Positions 8,082 to 18,893 of a stretch of DNA of 58,222 nt are shown one piece after another. Location: contig JBBHKE010000395.1 of NCBI GenBank assembly GCA_037447655.1, positions 1-58,222 of the forward strand. The letters run 5' to 3'. The notes under the pieces were generated by a model. That model ran no database searches. It was not told the DNA's origin and worked only from the letters and a program-made list of their open reading frames with translations. Source of the stretch: Zygnema cylindricum. Lineage: Eukaryota; Streptophyta; Zygnematophyceae; Zygnematales; Zygnemataceae. The number at the start of each line of letters is the position of its first letter. Within the stretch, counting starts at the first letter, position 1. The position numbers and the translations under genes were made by a program.

Positions 8082-9445
8082 AAATGGACCCGAATGAATA
8101 TGAGTTTAAGTGTCTGGAAGGAAGAATGCACCGTTCGGGATCGTGGAAATCCCGAAGGAACCAAAGTGGTGGTTCCTTTGGATTTATGGAACCGGGGAAA
8201 AACAAATGTTCATTTTTCTGGCTGTTACCCAGTGTATTCTACATCCTCTCCAGCGGAACTGTTTGATAGTTCTAAAGATATCGCAGAGGATATCTAGCAA
8301 TTCTCGGTTTCCAAGCGGTGGGAAAGGGAATACACAAATAGATTATTGCAGGTAACAAAACTTTGGCAGAGAGTAGATCAAGCATTCTCAGCCTTGTTAT
8401 TATTACCGAAAACAGATTCGATAACCCGGTCAGATGTTTTCCCAACCAAGACTGGTAACGAGGACTTCAATCGACAAGTGGTGTCATTGATTGTCCCCGA
8501 CACCGGACTTCGGATTTTATCTTTATTTTCCGGAATCATTTCCGATCTGGAAGCAGTTTTGAAAGCAGGATATCGCGTAGAGTCATATACACCAGTGGAG
8601 ATTTCACCGGAAGCACGAGCTGTCACCGAACATCGCCTTCATCAGCTGCACCGCCTATATCCTCAGCTGCTTCTAGTGTCTTCCATTTCCAAAGTTCACT
8701 GGAGTCTTCCCCTGAACGTGGATAACATTATGGCACCCCATTTAGCAAGTCTGGGCAGAATAGATCTGGTTGAGGCAGGATGGCCTTGTCAAGGATACTC
8801 CCTCGCAGGACAAGGAAAAGGGCATCAAGATCGCAGGAGTGGTACCTTTTACCGAATGATTACATTAATATCATGGATTCAACTGCTCCAGTACATACCA
8901 GTGGGGTACATCCTGGAGAACGTCCACCCGGGGGATGATAAACGAAAACAGGTTGCAGACAACTGGAAACAAGTAACCCGGACTTTGGGAGCTCTTTTGG
9001 TTTTTGACGATGCTCAGATGGGATCTCGAGCAACCAGACTCCGAGCATATAAGACCAATATGATCCTGCTTCTAGTCCTCCAGCAACTGTTAGAGAAACA
9101 GACCCCGAACTTCAGACTTTAGTACAACAAATACTTGGGGAAGGGAGAATACCACACCTGTAACCAAACAGGATCGTCCTCCTTTCTTCCGATGCAACAC
9201 ACCCGGATCTCCTCGCCGAGCCATCCCCACGCTGGTCTCTTTTCCTCACAGTCACGCCTACAGAAAAGGAGCAGCTGGGATGATTTTTGACACTAAGGCA
9301 TGAATTTGGACGACACCAACAATTTCGGAACCAGAACAAGCCATGGGATTCCATTCGGGAACCACGGCCGCACAATGTATTTTAAACCAGCAAAGGTGTA
9401 GCTTAATCGGCAGAGCATGGATTTGAATGCCATTACATGGGTTAC
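8082..9445 (+). pseudogene. Cytosine-5 DNA methyltransferase domain of a gypsy element
   Basis: A frame open from 8094 runs to a stop at 9120-9122 with only one internal TAG (8295-8297). From 8346 it shows C5-methyltransferase motifs in canonical order. Motif I is ILSLFSGI (residues 57-64). The acidic cofactor residue is in PVEIS (E85). Motif IV is GWPCQGYS, with the catalytic Cys codon at 8787-8789. Motif VI is ILENV (189-193), and a motif VIII-like stretch is QMGSRATRLRAY (224-235). After a frameshift, EPEQAMGFHSGTTAA (about 9328-9372) and QQRCSLIGRA (about 9385-9415) fit motifs IX and X. The unrearranged order recalls DNMT3-type enzymes rather than plant DRM. No chromo, PWWP or ADD domain is seen. 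The gypsy reverse transcriptase follows directly. The domain would methylate DNA cytosines, but this copy is inactivated by its stops and frameshifts. Confidence 0.82.
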
Positions 9446-9892
9446 CAAACACGCTCTTGCATATTCCTGTCTCCATTCTCGAGATTCCCGCAAAAGTTAC
9501 CTTCAAGCTCCGAAATTGTTATCCATGCGAGCCACTTTGCAGTTTGAGGGTGGGAGACAAAGGAGAAAAATTCTAAACCGAAGAGTTCCTCCAATGGGGG
9601 GGAACAACAGTTTAGAAAGGGACAGCTTAGCGGAAGTTGTCAGCAGTAAAGTATTATCCAGAGGAGTAGAGGTGGATCCACAGATTGGGCTAGAATTCGA
9701 CATCAATCTCTGGGGGAGACCAGCGGAAGCCTGGGTTTCAATTGAGCCGGGAGAGATGGACTGGACTCTCGGGGAGCAGCTAACCCTCAGCAGAAAGAAG
9801 AGCTAACGGAACTCTTAGCCAAAAACAATCAGGTTTTCTCCTGGTGAGAAACAGATGTTGGAATATACAAAGGAACCCCCTTTCGTATTGAC
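9446..9892 (+). pseudogene. Linker between methyltransferase and reverse transcriptase
   Basis: An open frame at 9417-9806 starts inside motif X and continues through an unrecognised segment (...NSLERDSLAEVVSSKVLSRG...). It ends in the WTLGEQLTLSRKK stretch that in gypsy elements precedes reverse transcriptase. A frameshift and stops near 9805-9892 break the join, although the usual pre-RT motif (AKNNQVFSW) is readable at about 9820. Confidence 0.6.
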
Positions 9893-10812
9893 TTGATCGA
9901 CGAAACCACAACCGTTTGGCAGAAACAGTATCCTCTCAATTTCAAAGAGAAGGAGTTTATCAATGCAAAGGTCCAATCTTTCGTAGATGCCAGGTTGGCT
10001 CACGATAGCACCAGACTCCATGAATTTGCTTCCCCCATAGTTCTCCCTCCTAAGAAGGATTCATCTGGGAAAACTGTAGATTTCCGAATGTGTGGGGATA
10101 ACCGCATGCTGAACACGACCACCATTCTTGACCGTTATCCAATGCCAACCCCGGAAGAGATTTTCGAATCTCTTGCCGGAGCCAAAATCTTCTCCACAAT
10201 GGATATGAAGAATGGATTCCACCAGATTGCCATGGAACAAAAACATCGGGAGAGAACGACATTCTGGGCCGGATCCAGACTTTGTGAGTGAATTTATATG
10301 CCCTTCAGACGGAAGAATGCACCAGCCAAGTTCCAACGGGCCATGGACGAAGCGCTCCGAGGAATCGATTGTGCCCGGTGCTACATCGACGATGTGATAA
10401 TATTCTCGAAGACCTTTGAAGAACACCTGGAGCATATCCAGATCGTTCTCCGGGCCCTTCAAGCAGCGGGCTTGAAATGTCACCCGGGTAAGGGTATTTT
10501 TGGGGTGCAGAAAATTATTTACCTCGGACATGAGGTGACTCCCGGGACAGTGGGTCCCCATATGGTTAAGGTTGCAGCCCTTGACGCTCTTCCTCCCCCG
10601 CATGACATTTCTGCCTTGCGCACCTTTCTCGGCCTGGCCAATTACTATCGCATGTTTATTCCTGAGTTCAGTAGTCACGCCCAGCCCCTAAATAAGCTGT
10701 TGTGGAAAGATCAAGAATGGCTGTGGGCCGAGGAACAGCAGATCGCTTTCCAGTTCTTGAAAGATGCCTCGAAGCAACACCTAGTGCTCCGGACGCCTAA
10801 TCACGTGAGACC
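9893..10812 (+). pseudogene. Gypsy reverse transcriptase
   Basis: The frame carries the standard Ty3/gypsy RT motifs: FASPIVLPPKKD, DFRMCGDNRMLN, DRYPMPTPEEIFESLAGAKI, FSTMDMKNGFHQIAM, the catalytic YIDD (codons 10382-10393), IYLGHEVTPGTVGPHM, and LRTFLGLANYYRMFIPEFS. One TGA (10289-10291) interrupts it in place of a Trp codon. Otherwise the 9893 and 10298 frames are the same. It copies the element RNA into DNA. The YPMPTPEEIF/GAKIFST wording is of the type I associate with algal and early-plant gypsy elements rather than with the chromoviruses of flowering plants. Confidence 0.88.
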
Positions 10813-11343
10813 TTTCCTTCTTTACACTGATTGGAGCAGGTTTGGATTGGGAGCGGTTTTCGCCCAACTTGAGACGCCGGAGCCGAGTATGTGGTGGCTT
10901 ATGCCATCCGGAGCAACAACCGAGCTTAGGGGAATTATAGTAGTTACCATAGGGAGCTTTTGGCAGCTGTGTGGACCATCCTCCATTTCAGGCCTTATTT
11001 GTACAGGGTCCCTTTCACACTGATAACCGACCACCAACCCCTGAAATGGATCATGGAGAATAGTAAGTTGACCGGCAAACTCGCCAGATGGGTGCTTATC
11101 TTGCAGGAATATGATTTCAGCATCGTTCACCGGGCTGGGGAAATCCATGGGAATGCCGACAAACTTAGCCAAAACCCTGATCCTTCTACGTTGGATTCCA
11201 CCGGCGCTCGGCATGACGAAGACCCGAAAATCAGTTTGGGACTCATTCGAGCATCCTCCGCTTTAATTTGGCTTCCTCCATCAGGGGGGACACTGACCAC
11301 CTTTGCAGCCGATGTTGAGGGGCAGGCATCCATTGGAGCCTGA
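10813..11343 (+). pseudogene. Gypsy RNase H
   Basis: After RT the frame reads LLYTDWSRFGLGAVFAQ and then shifts near 10900. The second frame (10960-11343) carries LLAAVWTILHFRPYL, TDHQPLKWIM and HGNADKLSQ. The acidic residues in TDWS, in the REL preceding LAAVW, in TDH and in NAD match the RNase H active site. It would degrade the RNA strand of the RNA-DNA hybrid. A frameshift and the stop after 11343 inactivate it. Confidence 0.82.
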
Positions 11344-12060
11344 CGGAAATGCATCTGGAACGACTCTGAGGCTCTCCAATCCATCCAGCAGGGGTCGCCT
11401 CTTCCCCATTTGGCTAGAGGTCAATTGTCCCGAGTGCAGACCCGGATGGCGGCGTATGAATGGGACCGAGGTGTTCTCCTCTCAAAAATGGTTAGACGGT
11501 ACGAGTAAAGTGGTTCCTCCCCCCTATGACCGAGAAACACTGATTTCTAATCTCCATCGGCAATGTCGCCACTTCGGGCAAATGTGGACCACTTCCATGG
11601 TTACGGGCTCTTATTGGTGGCATGAGTTGCGGACTCAATTCAACCGAATTGTGCAAACTTGCTCCTCATGCGATCGCGTTAACGCAGCTTTTGACAAGAA
11701 AGGCTGGACTTAGCTTCATTCGCTGCCTACCTGAGGGATGTTTTATCGCTGGTCGTTGGATCTTTTGGGACCTCTTCCGACCAGCAGGCGGGGGAACCGT
11801 TTTGTGCTGTTCATGATAAAACATTTTTCCAAGTGGATCGAGTTGGTGGTTTTGCCTCGGAAGGAGTCCAAGGCAATTGCCGATGCCTTTTTGCAAAGGT
11901 TGCTGGCCCAATTCAGAGCGCTTGCGGAAGTACAGACCGACCAAGGTTCGAATTTGCCGAAGAATTTTCCAACCTCTTGGAAAAATGCTTGGTCGACCAT
12001 TGGCTGACCAGCCATGACCACCCTTAAGCCGAAGGTTTAGCCGAAAGGTGCGTACAGATA
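11344..12060 (+). pseudogene. Gypsy integrase: HHCC and first part of the DDE core
   Basis: The zinc-binding region is at about 11530-11690 (ISNLHRQCRHFGQ...TCSSCDRV, H-x4-H and C-x2-C). The catalytic core starts WSLDLLGPLP (Asp codon 11759-11761) and continues to VQTDQGSN (Asp 11939-11941). After stops at about 12025 and 12038, the Glu of AERCVQIVKRSL is at 12043-12045. Frameshifts near 11710 and 12000 break it, but all three catalytic residues survive. Confidence 0.83.
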
Positions 12061-12661
12061 GTGAAGCGGTCACTACGAAAATATGTCGTGGAAGAAGATT
12101 TGGGGGAGTGGAACAGAAAAGTGCCTTGGATAGCTATGGGTTACAGATTTAGCAAGCAGGCTTCTCTCCACTCCTATAGCCCTTATTTCATCCTATTTGG
12201 ACGACATCCCATCTTGCCCGGAGCGGCATCGGCCCAAGAGGTGGTCGTACCGAAGATGGATGACAAGGGGACAGTCGAAAAACTGATCGCCAAAAGGGCC
12301 AAGGTATTCCACCGAGATATGCCTCTCGCCATGGGCAATTTGCAGGCGGCTCAACACCGAGATCAATTGTGGTATTCTCAACGCCGGAGTGGGAATTATG
12401 TGCCCCAACAGCGACGATTTATGCCGGAAGACTTTGTATATCGAATGCAATAGAAGAAGGACACGTTCGATATTTTTGTCGGAAGAGTAATATTAAAAGT
12501 GGTCGAGGTGTCCAACAAAGGGGTTCTTACATTGGAGGGGAAAGATGGTCGACGAATTAAAGAGAATCAGATCAATGTGGCCCCTTGCAATCTTCGGGGA
12601 TTAGAAGACGAACCAGTTTTCCACCTAACTTTCTGTGCCGATCCTCCCTCTTGTTCATGAG
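12061..12661 (+). pseudogene. Gypsy integrase C-terminal half
   Basis: An open frame (12061-12453) continues with VPWIAMGYRFSKQASLHSYS, PYFILFGRHPILP and a His/Gln-rich helix. After a TAG at 12451-12453 the same region encodes VILKVVEVSNKGVLTLEGKD and INVAPCNLRGLEDE, then a stop near 12660. The small barrel ending in a VAPC motif is typical of gypsy integrases in green algae, from memory. No chromodomain follows. Confidence 0.75.
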
Positions 12662-12855
12662 CTTACAAACAGTCTTCCCAGCTGCACCATGTATTGATCT
12701 GCAATTAGTGTGGTCACTGTTGGCATTCAGCGTGTCTCCCCTCCTCTTGGGAGCCACACCCTATACCCTCCAACATCTGGTTTTGTGGGAACTGCGAATG
12801 GAGCGGGTAATTGTTTCCATATCTTAGTCACGGTTGACTAAGAGGGGGGGGGAAT
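12662..12855 (+). other. Gypsy 3' untranslated tail with polypurine tract
   Basis: No coding signal is visible. The segment ends in AGAGGGGGGGGG (12841-12852) followed by AAT and then TGGGATATC. That is the composition and position of a polypurine tract at the edge of a 3' LTR. Confidence 0.6.
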
Positions 12856-13140
12856 TGGGATATCAGCCCTATTACCGAGATCCTAATCCCTTCCCCCGGC
12901 CAGAGGGGGGGAGGAAGGAGGAGGGGATAACTTTTGCCTTCCCCTTTGCCCTCATCCCTATTCCCTGCTCATGCCTCTCTCCTATTTTTGCATGCATATC
13001 CATGGGAGGGATGCGGGCAGCAGTGGGCATGATCATTATTTTGGGAAGCCCTCACATTCGGAGTTTATTTGCAAGACTCCAATGCCGACAACTCTGGGCT
13101 GTGGGCCCTTCCCTCACGTTAATCAGGCACGCTCGACAAG
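12856..13140 (+). repeat. Probable truncated 3' LTR of the methyltransferase gypsy
   Basis: The stretch starts TGGGATATCAGCCC right after the polypurine tract and runs until a different LTR (TGTCAAGC...) begins at 13141. No second copy lies in the window, so the LTR identity rests on position only. Confidence 0.45.
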
Positions 13141-14032
13141 TGTCAAGCTCGTGTGTTTTTCAGGCATGCCTTTATATCACCAAGGGTTTCCGGGCCCTTT
13201 TTTCCCTGTACGGTCCTCAGAGTACGGAAGAGTGAGTACACCAAGCCGTACGAGATCCTTCTATTTCCTAAACTGAGCTGAATGCACTTTATTTCGCGCC
13301 AAACGGAGGTCGGATGAAAAAGTTCTACCGTCACAAAAATTGCAATTTCGTTATAGGGAGCCATTTGCCACCAGCCCCTATGGGGGGTACATTGTGGATT
13401 GCCACGTAACTTTTCGGATTTGCATTTATATTATGCTGGTAGTGGTCTGTAGAAATTTAGTTCAGTCTCAGCTGACTTTTCGTCCATTTATTACGTTAGG
13501 TCAAAATCTCGCAAGTTAGTATCATTTTTAAGATTTTGTTTTATAATTGTGGACCGAATAAATACTTCCGGCCGCGGATCTAGCCGCAGTCCAGAGCAAA
13601 ACTTTTTGCCCCGAGTGTAGTACTGATTAATTTGTCTTGTGTCCGTTCAATTACACTTGGTTTCCGCTCATTGGTTAATAGCGTAGCTTTGACTTTTGGA
13701 CTCGCAATTTGACAAACTTTGATGTATAACGCACTTGGGGTCGAAGGACACAGGTTGTTTTTCAGTACTGTCTCCTGTGAAAACCCTCTCAAATTCCAAC
13801 AAACCTTCTTTTGGAGAATCTTTGTGTTGTTTCGACTCTATAGCCATCTTGGTTTTCGATCTGTCTTTTGTGGAAGTCACAGTCCGGGCTGGTAGTTAGC
13901 ACTATCTTCCTTTTTGAGTGATTTTGGAATTTTTGTTTTTTGGAACCGAGAAGAGTCTGGTTGGTTCTGAGCTGCGGAAACCGAAGGTTGCGGGAGTACC
14001 ATACCTTTTTGACGATACTATTTGGAGAGGGG
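13141..14032 (+). repeat. Gypsy LTR copy A, 3' truncated
   Basis: This copy is homologous over its whole length to 14033-14935 and 56817-57720. The shared blocks TGTCAAGC (start), GGGGGGTACATTGTGGATTG, GGCCGCGGATCTAGC and ACCATACCTTTTTGACGA are in the same order. It lacks about 250 bp present at the end of the other two copies and stops exactly where copy B begins. Confidence 0.75.
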
Positions 14033-15181
14033 TGTCAAGCTCGAGTGCTTTTCAGGCAACCCTTTTATTTACCAAGGATTTCCGTACCTTTCCTACCCGT
14101 AGTGTTCTCAGACTTCGGAGAAGCAAGCACAACCAGCCACAAGGATTATAGAATGTCCTCTACGAAACAAGACGCACTTTATTTCGTGCCTAACGGAGGC
14201 CAGACGACAAAGTTCTATCTTCTGAAAGATCGTATTTCCGTTACCTAGCACTAGCTTCCACCAGCCCTAGTGGGGGGTACATTGTGGATTGCCACGTAGA
14301 CTTCCAGACTGTAATCTAGATTATGCTGTTAGCTATCTGTAGCAATTCAGTTCAGGTTCAGTTGACCAGTGAGTCATTTATTACATTAAGTCAAAGCTTG
14401 GCACTTCTGTGTCCTTTTAGTACTTTGTCTTAAAAGCTATGGAACAAATAATAACATCCGGCCGCGGATCTAGCCGTAGTCAAAGGTCCAACTTTTTGCC
14501 CCAAGTGTAGTACACATTATTTTGTCTTATGTTAGTTCCGTTGCCGTTGCTGGCCGCTCATTGGCTAATAGCGTAGGTTTGACTTTTGGACCAAAAACTG
14601 GACAAGCTTTTGCTGTATAAGGCACTTGGGTCCGAAGGAGACAGGTTGCTTTTCAGTAATGTCTCTTGTGAAACCCTCAAAAAATCCAACAAACTTACTT
14701 TTGGAAGAATCTTTGTTTTGTTTGACTCTATTGCCATCTTTGTTTTGGATCTGTCCATTGTGGGAATCATAGTTCGGGCTGGTAGTTGGCACTATCGTCC
14801 CTTTGGGTGATTTTTGGATCTTTCCGCTGCTTGAAACAGAGAAGAGTCCGGTCGGTTCCGAACTGCGGACACCGAGGGTTGAAGGAGTACCATACCTATT
14901 TACGCTACCATCGGAGAGAGTTCGCCCTTGTCTCTTTGTCCTCGTAAATTGTCAGGGTATGTTAAGCTTGCTTCGCCATCTTTTATATCTTCCATCTTAT
15001 ATTTTATTTCTGTGGTCAAGGTGATATTGTTAAATCTGAAACAGCCATTCCTATTTATTTTGTATGTGTCCACGTGGTAGTGCATTTGTGTATTCGCTTG
15101 TAGTTTCTTTTGCTTTGGCGTGAACTCCCCGGAGTAAAACTACCTATTCCTTGTATCGAAACAGTGGGTTTTGAGGGAACA
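14033..15181 (+). repeat. Gypsy LTR copy B (about 1.15 kb)
   Basis: The unit runs from TGTCAAGC to GGGTTTTGAGGGAACA (TGT...ACA termini) and matches copy C at 56817-57960 along its full length. The three copies share nothing to the left of TGTCAAGC, so the 5' boundary is firm. The 3' boundary is less certain because no primer-binding site is recognisable after it. A gag ORF begins about 150 bp downstream in both B and C, so B is the 5' LTR of that element. Confidence 0.7.
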
Positions 15182-15334
15182 AATGTTGTAGACTTCTCAT
15201 GAATAAGTACAGTACTGAAAAGCAACTGTCTCCCCCGGATTAGAGGGGATAGGAGTTTTTGACTTTATAAGCTCGCCTGGCGTAAGCGAGTTTTGTTTAC
15301 TTTCGTTTCTTATTCTTTCGAGACCTTTGTCATC

Positions 15335-16803
15335 ATGGGGGGAGGCAAAGCCTAAGATAAGAATCTCTCCGGTGCCTGGCCGCAAGAACGCGCGAATCAA
15401 GAAGCGGTGGCACCAGAAGAAGAGTCACAGGTTCCCAAAGAATCCGTCCCTTTCACCTCGTCGGCAAACATAGAGCGGTTTCTCCAAAGGATGATGCGTG
15501 AGCCTGTTAGAGTTGAGACTTCTCCAAAACCGCCCGAACCGCAAACTTCGCCCCCTTTTCCTCCTAGCCTCACTCCGGAACATTTTCCCTCCTTGGCGGA
15601 GGCCTTCATAACCTTTGCCGAGGAAAGAAAGGAGTCCAGAGCACAGGCTCAAGAAAGAAACCGAGTGTCACCCCAGGTCAGGCCAAAGAGGCAAGCTCAG
15701 CGAGAGCCCTTTTTCGGTCCTCTTCCAGAGGTCGGGCTTCACACCAGATCAAAGATTCCCAGGGCCGAAATTCAGATTGACCCTGCGGTTTTGACGAATC
15801 CCAGCCGCCCTGGTCGAAAGGAACTCCTTGCTCTTCATGATCTTCATGAACTGAAGGTGAAGCAGGAGCTGGTGGTGAGAGTGGCTCGGTCGGATCGACC
15901 CCGGGTGGTTAAACCATTGGGAGGGGTGCTGGAGATTCTAAGCAGCTCTTCAGAGAGTGGTTTCTCACAGTCCTTGCAGGAAAGGCCCAAGAGGGCTCCT
16001 CCTTCTCGCCCTCCTCCATCTTCTTCCCAAGACACTGCAGCTAGCCGACCGTCCCGGGTGCGCCCTGCTTCGAAGTCTCATAGGGGAGCAGGTGGCAGCG
16101 AGAGAGGGGCTCTAAAGCTGGTGAGGGGGAAGAAGTTTGACCACAGGGATAGTAAGGGTAGATTTGCACCTCTTCCCAAGGAAGAACCTTCCCGAACCCC
16201 GGCGCCAGTCTCCGTCGAGGGATCTTCCCCTATGGCACACCGTGTTCGCCCTGACGGAGGGTTTTGGCTACATGAATACAGTGACCCAGAGGTTTTGGAA
16301 ACAGAACCGGAAGAGTTTTTCGAGGGATGGTGGAGAGCCAAGCCTACAAATCCAGAAATTCTAGGAGCAGGGATAGCTGATCTGACCGGAGTAGTGGAAA
16401 GGGCTAAAGAACTAGTGGGAATTTTGAAATCTCAGGGCCAAGCTACGGTGGGGGCATGACCCGTCACCGTAGATTGGGAGGCTTTGGAGGAAGAACGGAG
16501 AAAGTTGTGGGAGCAAGAATTGAACCTCATCCGGGAAGCTCGGCGGAGGACAAGTGGGATCCTCAGTGGGCGGATTCCTCCAACATCGGTAGCGGAACCC
16601 CCGTCCGGAGCTCAACCCCAGGCTCCTTCCTCGGAGACTGGTCAGGAACCTCCTCTTGAGCAGAAAGTGGGGGCAAACACAAGATCTAATATTGGGGGTT
16701 TGGGTGCAGATTCACCGTCTGAATTCGCAGGAGCTCCACGGGGAGAGCCTATTTTTGTTTCGGTGGAGGTTTCTGAAGTTGTTGAGGCCTTAGTGGAGTT
16801 GCA
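15335..16803 (+). pseudogene. Gag-like first ORF of the LTR-B element
   Basis: An ATG at 15335 opens a frame that continues for about 490 codons with only two stops, TAA at 15353-15355 and TGA at 16457-16459. The protein is Pro/Ser/Arg/Glu-rich and disordered in its first 250 residues. It then has a more ordered part (GFWLHEYSDPEVLETEPEEF) and a charged helix (EEERRKLWEQELNLIREA). I recognise no named domain; gag is inferred from its place after the LTR. The same start is repeated at 58115 behind LTR copy C. The frame is cut at about 16804 by a copia protease sequence. Confidence 0.6.
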
Positions 16804-18061
16804 GATTCAGGTGCCACCATGCACATGTGTAAGGATATGCACCTGTTCACTAAGATAAGAAAGATTCCTACTGCAGAGATAGAGTACGAGGATTAGAGGA
16901 TAGTCACAACTACTCTTGTAGGATCGGTAGATCTGAAATTGTTAGTAGAAGAAATGACTTCCATATTAACATTCTCCAATGTATTCTTTATTCGGGAGCT
17001 GAACAAAAACCTTATCTCTACATCAGTATTAGATGATAAGGGTTTTTTCACTAGCACTAGGGAAGGAGTCTTTACTACTAGTTTTGAGGAGGATGTCTAT
17101 TTCATTGTTGAGAAAGGTAGCCATGGGATGTTTAGGCTGAATTTAAGTAATGAAACGAAGAAACTTTATTATGCTGGTGTTCATGATATTATGATGTGGC
17201 ATAAGAGGCTTGGGCATGTAAATCTAGATAAGTTAAGAGAGATAAAAAAGATGGGAGTGGTGGAAGGGATTCAGTTCAGTGAGAGTGATGATATAAGTGA
17301 TTGTAGTGGATGTGCACAAGGTAAAGCACACAGGTTACCCTTTCCTAAAACAGCCACCTATAAGGGAGAAAAAATTCTAGATCTAGTACACACAGATATT
17401 TGGGTACCGGCTTAAGTGCCCTCACTAGGGGGGAAGAGATTTATGATGACTATCAATGATGATTGGTCTCGGTATTCCCGAGTGTATTTTTTGAAAAACA
17501 AGTCTGAAGCTTAGGATTGTTTTAAACAATATAAAGCATGGAGCGAAAAACTCCATGAAACTCTAATCAAGAGAATAAGGAGTGACAATGGTGGAGAGTA
17601 TACTTCTAACCAGTTTAAGGATTTTCTGAGGGAAGATGGGGTCCAACACCAAAGGACAGTTCCAAAAAACCCGGAATAGAATGGGGACGCTGAAAGGTTA
17701 AATAGAACACTAAGTGATAGTGCTAGAAGTATGTTGTTAGATAAAAAGATAGGAAAAAGGTTTTGGGTAGAAGCAATGAACTGTGCTAATTACCTCAAAA
17801 TAGAGTTCTTACTTCAGCTATAAAAGATTAAACACCTTATGAGAGATGGACAGGCGGGAAACCGGACATATCTCACTTAAAGGTTTTCGGCAGTCAAGTA
17901 TTCAGTCTAGATACAGATCGGTCTAATTGGAAGCTAGATCCTAAAGGAAAACCGGGATACTTATTAGGATATGGTGAGGATGTCAAAGGATATAGAGTTT
18001 ATGATCTAAAAAGGAAGATATAATCTTAGTAAAGCATCTAGTAGTTATAGATGAAGGAAAG
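16804..18061 (+). pseudogene. Copia C2: protease edge, GAG-pre-integrase, integrase
   Basis: The junction falls inside the protease active-site codons (ATTCAGGTGCCACCATGCAC). Next come the GAG-pre-integrase MMWHKRLGHVNLDKLREIK and SGCAQGKAHRLPFPKTAT. The integrase shows LVHTDIW, RSDNGGEYTSNQF and AERLNRTLSDSARSM. Stops (for example at about 16893, 17413 and 17511) and a frameshift near 17800 inactivate it. The protein is close to copia C1 at 5381-7568, so both derive from one family. Confidence 0.82.
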
Positions 18062-18893
18062 TCTGTGGATCCCTTCAAATATACAAAGTCAGTAAAAATC
18101 AGATTTGAGTCAGAAAATTTTGATAACTTTGAGCTTCCTAACTATCCAAGTTTTAGAGAAGATGACATTCTTGCAAGTACAAATCAGACCGAAAAGGACT
18201 CGGCTGTGGAAACTCTAGTGACAACTCTACCGGAAGCGGAAGACGTGGTGGAAATTGATTCGGAATCAAGGGATAGGGAAGAAGCCGAGTTTGTTCGAAA
18301 AAATCCACGAGAACCATCTATTCCGGCCTCGTAGTTCGAAGGGGGAAGGAGAAGTAGCAAAATACTGTAAGAAAAACAGGTTAATAAGAAGGTAACAAAA
18401 CTATCTCATCAAGATGAACCTCAAACTTATGGAGAGGTGATGACTTGTCCAGAAAGAAATCGTTGGAAGACAGCCATCAATGAGGAGATGGCCTCAATTA
18501 TGGCAGCCGATACTTGGGAGCTGGTGGATTGTCCACCTAACCGAAAACTAATCGGTTGTGAGTGGGTTTTCAAGTTAAAACTGAACCCAGATAACACAAT
18601 CAAGCGCTACAAGGCCAGACTAGTGGCAAAGGGATTTACACAAAAGGAGGGAATTGACTACGAGGAAACCTTTGCCCCGGTGGTCAGATTTCCCTCCGTC
18701 CGCATACTTCTTAGCCTGGCAGCAGCTGAAGACATGGAAGTGCACCAGATGGACATCAAAACAGCCTTTTTGCAAGGAGTATTGGAAGAGGAGATCTTTA
18801 TGCGACAACCCGAAGGGTTTATGGAGGAAGGAGAGGAGAGTAAGGTATGCCGGCTGATTAAATCTCTTTATGGTTTGAAACAGGCGCCTCGAC
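18062..18893 (+). pseudogene. Copia C2 connector and reverse transcriptase N-half
   Basis: The connector is MDPFKYTKSVKIRFESEN with an acidic tail. RT begins at CPERNRWKTAINEEMASIM and runs through [52 protein letters not shown] and SLYGLKQAPRQ. It is cut near 18893, just before the segment leading to the YVDD active site, where the frame passes into an unrelated gag sequence across the short similarity TGGAAAAAGAAG. Confidence 0.82.

Noticed and set aside
8346-9122. Methyltransferase as an independent host gene
   Set aside because: It has no flanking introns, shares a frame with the upstream leader, continues into the gypsy pre-RT linker, and has stops like the rest of the element.
12856-13140. 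Full 3' LTR of the methyltransferase gypsy
   Set aside because: Only its 5' part could be present before LTR A begins, and there is no second copy in the window to prove the borders.
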